A stretch of DNA of 20,500 nt from an uncultured Eubacteriales bacterium (GCA_934725345.1 CAKVBG010000016.1:1-20500), one strand, 5' to 3'. Counted from the stretch's first letter, positions 9,077 to 16,429 are shown. Numbers and translations are program-made. The notes: a model not told the origin generated them from the sequence alone.

Positions 9077-10165
9077 ATGAAAAAATTTAAAGTTGGAATA
9101 ATAGGTGCTACCGGCACTGTAGGACAAAAATTTATATCCCTTTTGGAAAATCACCCTTGGTTTGAAATTAGTTGTGTGGCGGCAAGTAAAAATTCGGCGG
9201 GTAAACTTTTCAAGGAAGCGGTAAAGGATAAATGGATAATCGAAAAAAGCATCCCCGAATCTGTAGCCCAAATGGAAGTGTTAGACGCATTTCGAGACTC
9301 AAATCAAATATCTCGGCTATGTGATTTTGTGTTCTGTGCCCTTAGCACTACTAAATCTGAAACCAAAATGCTTGAAGAAACTTATGCAAAACTAGAATGC
9401 CCGGTAATCTCAAATAATAGTGCCAATCGTAGCGAACCAGACGTCCCGATGATTATTCCTGAGCTAAATGCCGAACATTTAAAAGTCATAGAGTATCAGA
9501 AAAAACGTTTAGGAACTAAGCGAGGTTTTATAGCGGTTAAATCCAATTGCTCTATCCAGTGTTTTGTCCCCGCAATTTATGCCCTAAACTCTTTTGAACC
9601 TGAGTCCATACTCGTCTGTACATACCAAGCTATATCCGGAGCAGGAAAAAACTTTGATACTTGGCCCGAAATGAAAGATAATATCATTCCCTTTATAGAA
9701 GGAGAAGAAGAAAAATCTGAAATCGAACCTCTTAAAATTTGGGGTGAAATCCAAAACGGAAAAATTTCTCCAAATTCCAAAATAAAAATAACTTCTCAAT
9801 GTTTAAGAGTCCCCGTGAGCGAAGGACATAGTGCAGCAGTGTTCGCTTCGTTTAAGCAGAAAATCACAATTGACAAAATAAAAGAAAAATGGGAAAATTT
9901 TAGTCCCCACCCCGCAAGCGTAAACCTACCCAGTTCCCCGAATAAATTCTTAAATTACTTTCCTCAGCCTGACAGACCCCAAATATTTAAGGATAGAAAT
10001 ATTCACCGCGGTATGGGCATATCAATCGGTAGGCTTAGAAACGATTCTCAGTACGACGTAAAATTCGTTTGTATGAGCCATAACACTATAAGAGGAGCGG
10101 CCGGAGGTGCTATATTACTCGCAGAAATGCTCTGTAATGAAAAGTATATAACCCCAAAATCATAA
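9077..10165 (+). CDS. asd: Aspartate-semialdehyde dehydrogenase, archaeal/fungal type
   Basis: Reduces L-aspartyl-4-phosphate to aspartate semialdehyde with NADPH, the branch point toward lysine/diaminopimelate, threonine and methionine. The 362 residues have the NADP-binding GATGTVGQ (10-17), the active-site cysteine in VKSNCSIQ (C158) and the catalytic histidine in SEGHSAAV (H251). They end with SIGRLRNDSQYDVKF and the helix HNTIRGAAGGA. This pattern and length match the archaeal/yeast HOM2-like branch rather than the E. coli branch. The ATG at 9077 gives the expected MKKFKVGIIG N-terminus but lacks a clear ribosome site. The frame is open back to an ATT at 9020. It is first in the operon with dapA and dapB. 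Confidence 0.94.
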   Translation: MKKFKVGIIGATGTVGQKFISLLENHPWFEISCVAASKNSAGKLFKEAVKDKWIIEKSIPESVAQMEVLDAFRDSNQISRLCDFVFCALSTTKSETKMLEETYAKLECPVISNNSANRSEPDVPMIIPELNAEHLKVIEYQKKRLGTKRGFIAVKSNCSIQCFVPAIYALNSFEPESILVCTYQAISGAGKNFDTWPEMKDNIIPFIEGEEEKSEIEPLKIWGEIQNGKISPNSKIKITSQCLRVPVSEGHSAAVFASFKQKITIDKIKEKWENFSPHPASVNLPSSPNKFLNYFPQPDRPQIFKDRNIHRGMGISIGRLRNDSQYDVKFVCMSHNTIRGAAGGAILLAEMLCNEKYITPKS

Positions 10166-10183
10166 ATTAAAAGGAGTAGCAAT

Positions 10184-11071
10184 ATGAAAAAAACTATCTT
10201 TAAGGGTGCCGGAGTAGCAATCGTAACCCCAATGAATAATGATGGAACTGTAAACTATGATACCCTCGAAAAACTTATTGATTTTCAACTTAAAAGCAGC
10301 ACTGATGCAATAATAGTTTGTGGAACCACGGGCGAATCTGCAACTCTTAACCAAAGTGAAAGAAACAAAGTTATTGAGTTTACTCTTAAACAAGTAAATG
10401 GCAAAATTCCCGTTATCGCAGGCTCAGGTAGCAACAACACCGAAACTGCTTTAAGACTCTCAAAAGAAGCAGAAGAAATGGGAGTGGATGGTTTACTTAT
10501 AGTTACTCCATACTATAATAAAACTTCTCAAAGCGGTTTGATAAAACATTATGAATACATTGCGGATAGAGTTTCTTGTCCAATAATTTTGTATAACGTT
10601 CCATCTAGAACTGGTGTTAACATCCTTCCCCAAACCTATAAACATCTATCTTTGCATCCTAACATCTGCGCAGCTAAAGAAGCCAGCGGAGACTTATCGG
10701 CAGTGGCAAAAATAGCTTCACTCTGTGGAGACGATTTAGATATATACTCCGGAAATGACGACCAAATACTACCTGTACTTTCCTTAGGAGGAATAGGTGT
10801 TATTTCCGTACTTTCTAACGTCTGCCCAAAAGAATGCCACAACATGGTTGCTGAATTTTTGAAAGGAAATATTAGTGAAGCCAAAAGCCTTCAGCTTAAG
10901 TACATAGACCTTATCGACGCTCTTTTCTGCGACGTAAATCCCGTGCCCGTGAAGGCTGCTCTCAACTTGATGGGATATTCCTGTGGAGAATGCCGTATGC
11001 CACTGGGTACTCTCAGCCAAGAGTCTCTAGATAAACTTAAAAATGCAATGGTAAATTGCGGATTGATATAA
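10184..11071 (+). CDS. dapA: 4-hydroxy-tetrahydrodipicolinate synthase
   Basis: Condenses pyruvate with aspartate semialdehyde in the lysine/diaminopimelate pathway. The 295-residue TIM-barrel lyase shows GTTGES (47-52), YYNK (110-113), YNVPSRTG (137-144) and the Schiff-base lysine in AAKEASGD (K165). AAAAGGAGTAG lies directly upstream of the ATG. It is 18 bp after asd, whose product is its substrate. NanA-type lyases share the fold, but the neighbours and the YNVPSRTG motif favour DapA. Confidence 0.95.
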   Translation: MKKTIFKGAGVAIVTPMNNDGTVNYDTLEKLIDFQLKSSTDAIIVCGTTGESATLNQSERNKVIEFTLKQVNGKIPVIAGSGSNNTETALRLSKEAEEMGVDGLLIVTPYYNKTSQSGLIKHYEYIADRVSCPIILYNVPSRTGVNILPQTYKHLSLHPNICAAKEASGDLSAVAKIASLCGDDLDIYSGNDDQILPVLSLGGIGVISVLSNVCPKECHNMVAEFLKGNISEAKSLQLKYIDLIDALFCDVNPVPVKAALNLMGYSCGECRMPLGTLSQESLDKLKNAMVNCGLI

Positions 11072-11096
11072 TTCAAAGAAACGGAAGGTGAAATAA

Positions 11097-11129
11097 ATGG
11101 CATCACTAAAGGGGTGTCATTTGGTTTAA
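11097..11129 (+). other. Possible 10-residue leader ORF ahead of dapB
   Basis: An ATG with a strong ribosome site (GGAAGGTG, 6 nt upstream) opens MASLKGCHLV and stops at TAA (11127-11129), three bases before the dapB ATG and in the same frame. The dapB ATG has no properly spaced ribosome site of its own; the nearest, AAAGGGG, is 18 nt away. Ribosomes finishing this ORF could restart at dapB. A single in-frame stop therefore separates a well-placed start from the dapB coding region. Confidence 0.45.
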
Positions 11130-11132
11130 ATT

Positions 11133-11888
11133 ATGAAAATAGTTATTTGCGGCTGCAACGGCAAAATGGGACGTTCTCTTTTAAAACTGCTCGAAAATCA
11201 TCCTGAACATGAAGTTGTTGCAGGTATAGATAAAAACACTCAACCTTATCAAAATCTTAGAGTATATTCTTCGATTAACCAGTTTGATTCAAAAGCTGAC
11301 GTCCTTATAGATTTTTCCCATCCTTCAGCTCTAACAGATATACTCGACTACTGCCAAAAAACAAACACTCCCCCTGTTATATGCACAACTGGGCTTTCAA
11401 AAACTCAAGTAGAGCAAATTAAAAATGTTTCTGAGCATATTCCTATTTTCTATTCGCAAAATATGTCGTACGGCATGGGATTGATGATAAATTTAATTAA
11501 GTCAGCTGCAAAAGCTCTGTGTGGTAATGCAGATATCGAAATAATCGAAAAGCACCACAATCAAAAAATAGATGCTCCAAGCGGTACGGCCCTTTTGCTC
11601 GCAGAAAAAATTTCTGAAAATCTATCTTATTCTCCGGAACTAGTGTTTGATAGAACAACTCAGCGCAAGCCAAGGTCAAAGAAAGAAATAGGAATTCATT
11701 GCATTCGAGGGGGATGTATATTTGGAGAACATGAAGTAATGTTTGGATGTGATAGCGAAATCTTAACAATCTCACATGAGGTTTTGTCACGCGATGTTTT
11801 TTCACAAGGGGCAATTTTGGCAGCGGAATTTATTGTGAGTAAACCTCACGGAATTTATAATATGTCAGATGTGAGTACGCGGAAATAA
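11133..11888 (+). CDS. dapB: 4-hydroxy-tetrahydrodipicolinate reductase
   Basis: NAD(P)H-dependent reductase, the step after DapA. The 251 residues start with the Rossmann motif GCNGKMGRSL. YSQNMSYGMG and the catalytic/substrate motif EKHHNQKIDAPSGTA then follow, with the C-terminal GEHEVMFGCDSEILTISHEV region. Family length is normal. The ATG at 11133 gives the standard N-terminus, and its translation probably depends on the short ORF just upstream. The last 24 bp overlap the 3' end of the convergent gene at 11865-12260. Confidence 0.95.
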   Translation: MKIVICGCNGKMGRSLLKLLENHPEHEVVAGIDKNTQPYQNLRVYSSINQFDSKADVLIDFSHPSALTDILDYCQKTNTPPVICTTGLSKTQVEQIKNVSEHIPIFYSQNMSYGMGLMINLIKSAAKALCGNADIEIIEKHHNQKIDAPSGTALLLAEKISENLSYSPELVFDRTTQRKPRSKKEIGIHCIRGGCIFGEHEVMFGCDSEILTISHEVLSRDVFSQGAILAAEFIVSKPHGIYNMSDVSTRK

Positions 11889-12260
11889 ACTGGAGATATC
11901 TTCATATTTTTCGTATGCTAATTGCTTTTGAGAAATCCCTTTTATTGAGTTTGAAACCTCGGAATTTTTTCTGTATATCAAATAAATTGGGATTCCTGCC
12001 GAAAATGCAATACCTGCCTCGATTCCAATACCTATGCTTACCTCAGAGGCTTCAATGATGAAAATATCTGACGATTTTATTTCTTCACACGCCCTAGCCA
12101 TTATTTGTTCGGGTGAGAGTAAACATTTACCGTAGTTTTGGACATTTCGTGCAAAAGCAAATGCCTCTATACCAGCGGATTCTAAAACAGAGCATATGTT
12201 CTCTATCGTTTCTTTATTTTGCATATTGTCGTAGTATTTTATAGCTAAAAAAGCCTTCAT
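11865..12260 (-). CDS. Nucleoside 2-deoxyribosyltransferase / deoxynucleotide N-hydrolase-like protein
   Basis: A 131-residue Rossmann-like protein resembling the nucleoside 2-deoxyribosyltransferase superfamily, which includes DNPH1/Rcl. The key segment is IIEASEVSIGIGIEAGIA, with glutamates at 70 and 81 and the S-x-G-x-G loop between. It matches the nucleotide-binding and catalytic pattern xxEVSxPSxGxGxELGxA. Homologs cut or exchange the base of (deoxy)nucleosides or nucleotides, often in salvage or detoxification. The exact substrate is not predictable. The start is firm: AAGGAGG lies 6 nt before the ATG. It is convergent with dapB (24-bp 3' overlap) and divergent from tgt (47 bp). Confidence 0.75.
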   Translation of the reverse strand: MKAFLAIKYYDNMQNKETIENICSVLESAGIEAFAFARNVQNYGKCLLSPEQIMARACEEIKSSDIFIIEASEVSIGIGIEAGIAFSAGIPIYLIYRKNSEVSNSIKGISQKQLAYEKYEDISSLFPRTHI

Positions 12261-12307
12261 TTGAAGTCCTCCTTAATTCAATAATATATTTTAGGAGATG
12301 TTAAAAA

Positions 12308-13426
12308 TTGTACACGTTGAAAAAGAAAGAATTAAATGCAAGAAGAGGGAGTTTTCAAACTCCTCATGGTACAGTAGAACTACCGGGATTCATGAATGTT
12401 GCCACATGCGGGGCAATAAAAGGTGCTGTCTCGGCACTTGACCTTAAATCTATAAAATGCCAAGTTCAGCTTTGTAATACTTATCACCTACACTTACGCC
12501 CAGGAGATGAAGTTGTTAAAAGTCAGGGCGGAATAAGAGAATTTACCCGTTGGGATGGCCCGGTTCTTACCGACAGTGGTGGGTTTCAGGTTTTTTCTCT
12601 GGCAAAGCTCCGCAACATAACTGAAGAAGGCGTCACTTTTTCTTCTCACATTGACGGTCATAAGATATTCATGGGCCCCGAAGAAAGTATTAGAATTCAG
12701 TCTAATTTGGCCTCTACAATTGCCATGGCATTTGATGAATGTATCGCAAATCCTGCCGAATACGAGTATACCAAAAATTCTTGTTCACGCACAACCAGAT
12801 GGCTTAAAAGATGTAAAGCAGAGCTTGATAGATTAAATAGCCTTGAAGGCACTTTAAATAAAAAACAAATGCTCTTTGGAATAAACCAAGGTAGCACCTA
12901 CAAGGATTTGAGAATAAATCACATGAAAGAAATTCGAGAAATAAATTTAGATGGTTTTGCAATAGGTGGCCTTGCTGTGGGAGAAACTGCTCAAGAAATG
13001 TATCAGGTGATTGAAGAAGTTATCCCTTACATGCCGGAAGATAAACCTAGGTATCTGATGGGTGTGGGGACCCCTTCGAACATAATAGAAGCGGTAGCTA
13101 GAGGCGTTGACTTATTTGACTGCGTAATGCCAAGCAGAAATGCTCGTCACGGAAAAATATTCACTTGGAATGGTCCCATTAATATTCTTAATGCCAAATT
13201 TGAGACAGATTCCTCTCCAATAGATAAAAATTGCAAATGTCCAACATGCACACATTTTTCTCGTGCGTATATCAGACACTTGCTTAAGAGCAAAGAAATG
13301 CTCGGTATGAGACTCTGCGTTATGCATAACCTGTATTTTTATAATGAGTTAATGGAAAAGATCCGATTGGAACTCGATGCTGAGAATTTCAGTAGTTTTT
13401 ATAAGGAGTATTCTAACAAATTATAA
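12308..13426 (+). CDS. tgt: tRNA-guanine transglycosylase
   Basis: Swaps guanine-34 for preQ1 in the anticodon of GUN tRNAs (queuosine pathway). The 372 residues show ARRGSFQTPHG near the N-terminus, the catalytic aspartate region LTDSGGFQVFS (D89), GINQGS, GGLAVGE, and the nucleophile in DLFDCVMPSRNARHG (D271). The zinc site is C309, C311, C314 and H340 (CKCPTC and MHN). The start is a TTG (12308-12310) with TAGGAG 10 nt upstream; no in-frame ATG gives a full N-terminus. queA, acting later in the pathway, is about 3.4 kb away on the other strand. Any promoter must overlap the divergent gene's start. Confidence 0.95.
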   Translation: MYTLKKKELNARRGSFQTPHGTVELPGFMNVATCGAIKGAVSALDLKSIKCQVQLCNTYHLHLRPGDEVVKSQGGIREFTRWDGPVLTDSGGFQVFSLAKLRNITEEGVTFSSHIDGHKIFMGPEESIRIQSNLASTIAMAFDECIANPAEYEYTKNSCSRTTRWLKRCKAELDRLNSLEGTLNKKQMLFGINQGSTYKDLRINHMKEIREINLDGFAIGGLAVGETAQEMYQVIEEVIPYMPEDKPRYLMGVGTPSNIIEAVARGVDLFDCVMPSRNARHGKIFTWNGPINILNAKFETDSSPIDKNCKCPTCTHFSRAYIRHLLKSKEMLGMRLCVMHNLYFYNELMEKIRLELDAENFSSFYKEYSNKL

Positions 13427-13450
13427 AATCAAAAGTTCAATAGTAGGTGG

Positions 13451-13669
13451 TTACCATTCACTGTCAATATTTGATGGATCATAGAGTGACTCTAATAGGT
13501 GTTTAACTTTCTCCTCAAATTCCTCTTTGGAGTAACTTTTTTCTTCTTCCAACTCACTCTCTTGGCATATATCGTACATCTCATCTACATCATTCATTCT
13601 TAGGAAATCGGGCAATAACTCCTTATTGTTCACAACTTTATTCAAGTCCTCAAATATCGGATCTTTCAT
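13451..13669 (-). CDS. Small acidic protein with Nif11-like leader domain
   Basis: A 72-residue acidic protein of unknown function. Its body aligns by eye with the N-terminus of the 801-residue ATPase just upstream. Shared landmarks are IFED/ILEA, KELL/KENL, the MND..EMY..C core against LNE..DMY..C, and YSKEEFEE against YTFDEFLE. This pattern (aromatic helix, N/D-x-x-D/E-M-Y, then a Y-T/S-x-x-E/D-F helix) resembles Nif11-type leader peptides of modified-peptide systems. It has no Gly-Gly cleavage site and no obvious core peptide, and ends YDPSNIDSEW. AAAGGAG precedes the ATG, and it has its own near-consensus promoter. It could be a free-standing partner, regulator or decoy of the ATPase; this is inference. 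Confidence 0.75.
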   Translation of the reverse strand: MKDPIFEDLNKVVNNKELLPDFLRMNDVDEMYDICQESELEEEKSYSKEEFEEKVKHLLESLYDPSNIDSEW

Positions 13670-13706
13670 ATCCTAACTCCTTTAAATACCGGTTTATTTC
13701 ATCAGC

Positions 13707-13735
13707 ATTATACGACAAAAGTGAAAAAACGTCAA
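13707..13735 (-). promoter_or_regulatory. Sigma-70/SigA promoter for the 72-residue protein
   Basis: Minus-strand -35 TTGACG (13730-13735) and perfect -10 TATAAT (13707-13712), spacer 17 bp, in the 111-bp gap after the ATPase gene. Expected start near 13700 gives a ~30-nt leader. The small gene can therefore be expressed independently of the upstream ATPase. I see no clear terminator in the gap. Confidence 0.85.
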
Positions 13736-13780
13736 CAGATATCTGAAATTTAATTATTTATTAAGGGCCCGAAAACCAAT

Positions 13781-16186
13781 TTAACTCTTTTTCCCAACTT
13801 TAACTGAAATTTTGAAATTAACTTCCTCATTATTATCTTCGTTTGAACTATCAAAATCACATAGCAAAGTAAGTCCGTTCGTGTTGAGTCCTTTGTTCTT
13901 TAATTTATCTCGTAGCTCGCCTACTTGGTTATTAAATCTGTCTTGTAATTTATCAATGATTCTTCCTTGAGAACGGCGAGTAATAGAATACGCTCCAATC
14001 TTTTTGTACATATCGGGAGCCATTTGGAATTTCAAACTTCCACCCTCTTCAGAGCCAAAATACTCCACACTCTTCTTCAATCTGTTTTCAGCCATTCTAG
14101 CAAATGCTTCAGGAGTTAAATCGTTAAAGTAGATTAATTTCATACGGTTCAGTATGGATGCATCTAACTTAAGGTCTTTAAGAGATCCACTGGGGTCATC
14201 TTTCGCACGGCCATCAATAACTTCACTACCTTTGCTAGTAATAGCAGTTTCCAAAGATTTTTGCGATAAGTTAGCTGTTAACAACCATAAAACGTTTTCA
14301 CATTGAATCTTTTTGCCATGAACCGTTACATAACCATTGTCCAAAATTTCACGCATTACTTCTAAGAAAGGTTCTATGCAGTTCTTACCATCTTTAACCA
14401 TTTTATCTATTTCGTTTATAGTAACAACCACTCTTGCATTTGGATGGTTAGAAAGTATTTCTGATAAGTTTTCCTCAGGAGCATCGGTTGAGAACATGTT
14501 AAAAGAACTTAATCTCTTTTTACCAAACAACTGAGATTTCATTTCTTCTGCTGAACCAAATAGCTGTGTACTCGCGTTTACAACTAAACTACACCCCGGA
14601 CTTGCCACAGCCTCTCCTACTCTTTCACAACACAAAGACTTACCGCATCCAGATGTACCTGAAACGAGCAAAGCTTGAGGTTTTCTTCTTCCGCCCGTGG
14701 CTTCAGCCAATTCCTCTTGGCGCAAGAAATTTTCAACTGTTCCTCTAACTCTTTTAAGATGTTCTTCCTGACCATATATAGTAGATAGCTTTTTATCAAC
14801 TTCGGCCATAACTTCATCTTTTGATTTTGGTTGGTCTGCAATTTGTTCGGACCATACCTGAGCATTGTAAACTGCTCTATCATACATTCCAGCAAAGTCT
14901 TGAACAGTATCTGTAACCTTTTTTACTCTTCCCATGTTTTTACTTACTGTTTCTAAAACTTTTTCAACTGTTGAGAAAGCAGTTCCTCCCAAACCTATTA
15001 TAGCACTTCCTATGGTAAGAATGGAACCCCCTAATGGAATTTTATCAAATATTTTATCTTTCCAACCTTTTTCTTCGGGTATTTTTTTTGAAACAGCCTC
15101 AAAGTATCCATCTACATCATTCTCACGCCTTTGCTTCCATGCTGAATAGTTATTACTTATATGTTCATTAACTTCTGTTTCTCCTATATTATCACCTATA
15201 TTATCACTTGCGTAGACTACCAATTTTTCGTATTCGCCATATGCTGCCGTAAGATCTTTCTCTTGGCTGAACTCGTTTTGACCTTGCTTGAGCTCTTCCT
15301 TCTTCTGTCTCTCTAAACGTTTTATTTTTCCCTCTACCAGCTTAGCCTGCTTTGCTGCGAGTGACCTTTTTTCACTTTGGCTCAATTCTTTTCCGTCTAC
15401 CTTAGCCTTCAGAACGGCATCAAAATCATTTTTTTCTGTGTTGTTGAATAAATTCGATCTTGCCTTTTCTACCCTCTTCTTACTTCTATAGTCTTTGATA
15501 AACAACCCTACAAAAACACTCAAAACAATTGTAGCCGTGATAGCAACACCGCCAATAACTATTTGTTTTTTATGGCCCCAAACATAATTCCATAATTTCT
15601 TGAGAACACCTGCTGTTTTTTCTTTTTTTTCTTTTGGAAGTTCATCTAGCTTGTCGGCTATCTCAGAAATGTCACCTGATTGGAATATTTCTGCTAATTC
15701 TTTATCTTCTTCTAATTCTTTTTTAACAGTATCTTCTGCTTCTGTTTTCTCCTCAACCTTTTGGCTTTGGCTAGTAGAAACCGGAGCTGTATTACCATTT
15801 CCTCCAAAATTAGCTGCAAAACTCCTGCTAGAGCCTCCAGCCATCAATGAAGTAACAGCTAAGCTACTTGCCAAAAAACGCTGGAATCCATTAGCGCCTC
15901 CTGCAACAAGGTCATCATCGGAATCGTCTAAAGGAACTAGTCCACCTTTCTTTTGTGATATACTGGAGATCGGTAAAGAGTTAATAATACCCTCTAGAAA
16001 CTCTAGAAATTCATCGAAAGTGTATCCGCCTTTGAGCATAATGCAGAATTTGTACATATCTTCAAATTCATTAAGTTTGGAAAATTTCCTGAGGTTTTCT
16101 TTATCTTCAAAAACTCTTATAAAAGCTTCTAAAATGTTTATATTTTGTTCTTTTTTAAAGTTAATCCTGCTTTTTGAACGTTCCAT
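13781..16186 (-). CDS. Membrane-anchored AAA+ ATPase with Nif11-leader-like N-terminus
   Basis: An 801-residue protein with an architecture I do not recognise. Residues ~18-72 resemble a Nif11-type leader and match the adjacent 72-residue protein. LDDSDDDLVAGG (86-97) looks like a double-glycine leader site. A hydrophobic stretch (101-117), a Gly/Asn/Ser-rich linker (117-140) and an acidic segment (143-190) follow. TM1 is ~208-230, a Lys/Glu-rich probable coiled coil ~232-310, and TM2 or a hairpin ~384-403. The AAA+ domain (~455-801) is ClpB-D2-like: Walker A GTSGCGKS (510-517), Walker B VVVTINEID with Asn591 for the usual Asp, sensor-1 Asn639, arginine finger in ILNRMK (R681), and a sensor-2-like region SITRRSQGR. 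GGGAGAG lies 7 nt before the ATG. It is likely a membrane-tethered unfoldase or remodeller; substrate unknown. Confidence 0.88.
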   Translation of the reverse strand: MERSKSRINFKKEQNINILEAFIRVFEDKENLRKFSKLNEFEDMYKFCIMLKGGYTFDEFLEFLEGIINSLPISSISQKKGGLVPLDDSDDDLVAGGANGFQRFLASSLAVTSLMAGGSSRSFAANFGGNGNTAPVSTSQSQKVEEKTEAEDTVKKELEEDKELAEIFQSGDISEIADKLDELPKEKKEKTAGVLKKLWNYVWGHKKQIVIGGVAITATIVLSVFVGLFIKDYRSKKRVEKARSNLFNNTEKNDFDAVLKAKVDGKELSQSEKRSLAAKQAKLVEGKIKRLERQKKEELKQGQNEFSQEKDLTAAYGEYEKLVVYASDNIGDNIGETEVNEHISNNYSAWKQRRENDVDGYFEAVSKKIPEEKGWKDKIFDKIPLGGSILTIGSAIIGLGGTAFSTVEKVLETVSKNMGRVKKVTDTVQDFAGMYDRAVYNAQVWSEQIADQPKSKDEVMAEVDKKLSTIYGQEEHLKRVRGTVENFLRQEELAEATGGRRKPQALLVSGTSGCGKSLCCERVGEAVASPGCSLVVNASTQLFGSAEEMKSQLFGKKRLSSFNMFSTDAPEENLSEILSNHPNARVVVTINEIDKMVKDGKNCIEPFLEVMREILDNGYVTVHGKKIQCENVLWLLTANLSQKSLETAITSKGSEVIDGRAKDDPSGSLKDLKLDASILNRMKLIYFNDLTPEAFARMAENRLKKSVEYFGSEEGGSLKFQMAPDMYKKIGAYSITRRSQGRIIDKLQDRFNNQVGELRDKLKNKGLNTNGLTLLCDFDSSNEDNNEEVNFKISVKVGKKS

Positions 16187-16236
16187 ATTTTATCTCTCCC
16201 TTTTATCTTATTTTAGTTAAAAACAATTCTTCGAGG

Positions 16237-16266
16237 ATTATACCATGCTCTATTTGGAGAAGTCAA
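16237..16266 (-). promoter_or_regulatory. Extended -10 sigma-70 promoter for the AAA+ ATPase gene
   Basis: Minus-strand -35 TTGACT (16261-16266), spacer 18 bp, perfect -10 TATAAT (16237-16242) with an upstream TGG making an extended -10. Expected start near 16230 leaves a leader of about 44 nt before the ATG at 16186. Confidence 0.87.
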
Positions 16267-16321
16267 TACTTTTTTTAGGAATTTGTGATTAAAAAAATTT
16301 TTTTTGAAGTTATGTTATGTG

Positions 16322-16337
16322 AATTTGATATCAAATT
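16322..16337. repeat. 16-bp perfect palindrome AATTTGATATCAAATT
   Basis: A perfect AT-rich palindrome lies between the AAA+ ATPase promoter (its -35 ends at 16266) and the tRNA-Thr gene. It could be an operator for a dimeric regulator, but AT-rich DNA yields such palindromes by chance and no second copy was noticed in this window. Confidence 0.35.
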
Positions 16338-16386
16338 AATCAACACGCGCATTTGTCTCTCAAGCTCACCGATAAAACTAACTGGT

Positions 16387-16409
16387 AAAAAATAAATGAG
16401 CCACCTCAT
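16387..16409 (-). terminator. Weak intrinsic terminator after tRNA-Thr
   Basis: On the minus strand ATGAG-GTGG-CTCAT (16396-16409) is followed by TTATTTTTT, about 20 nt past the tRNA 3' end. The stem is only 5 bp, but the T run and position fit a tRNA terminator. Confidence 0.5.
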
Positions 16410-16429
16410 AAGAAGCAACTCCACTCCTT

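Noticed and set aside
11497..11814. Minus-strand 105-codon ORF
   Set aside because: Antisense to dapB over its catalytic motif; no ribosome site or family resemblance.
13741..13780. Terminator after the AAA+ ATPase gene
   Set aside because: The GGGCCC and AT-rich inverted repeat there do not form a GC-rich stem followed by a T run.
15600..16220. Plus-strand 206-codon ORF opposite the AAA+ ATPase
   Set aside because: Ser-rich antisense shadow of the acidic and Lys-rich ATPase N-terminal half; the ATPase has motifs, promoter and ribosome site.
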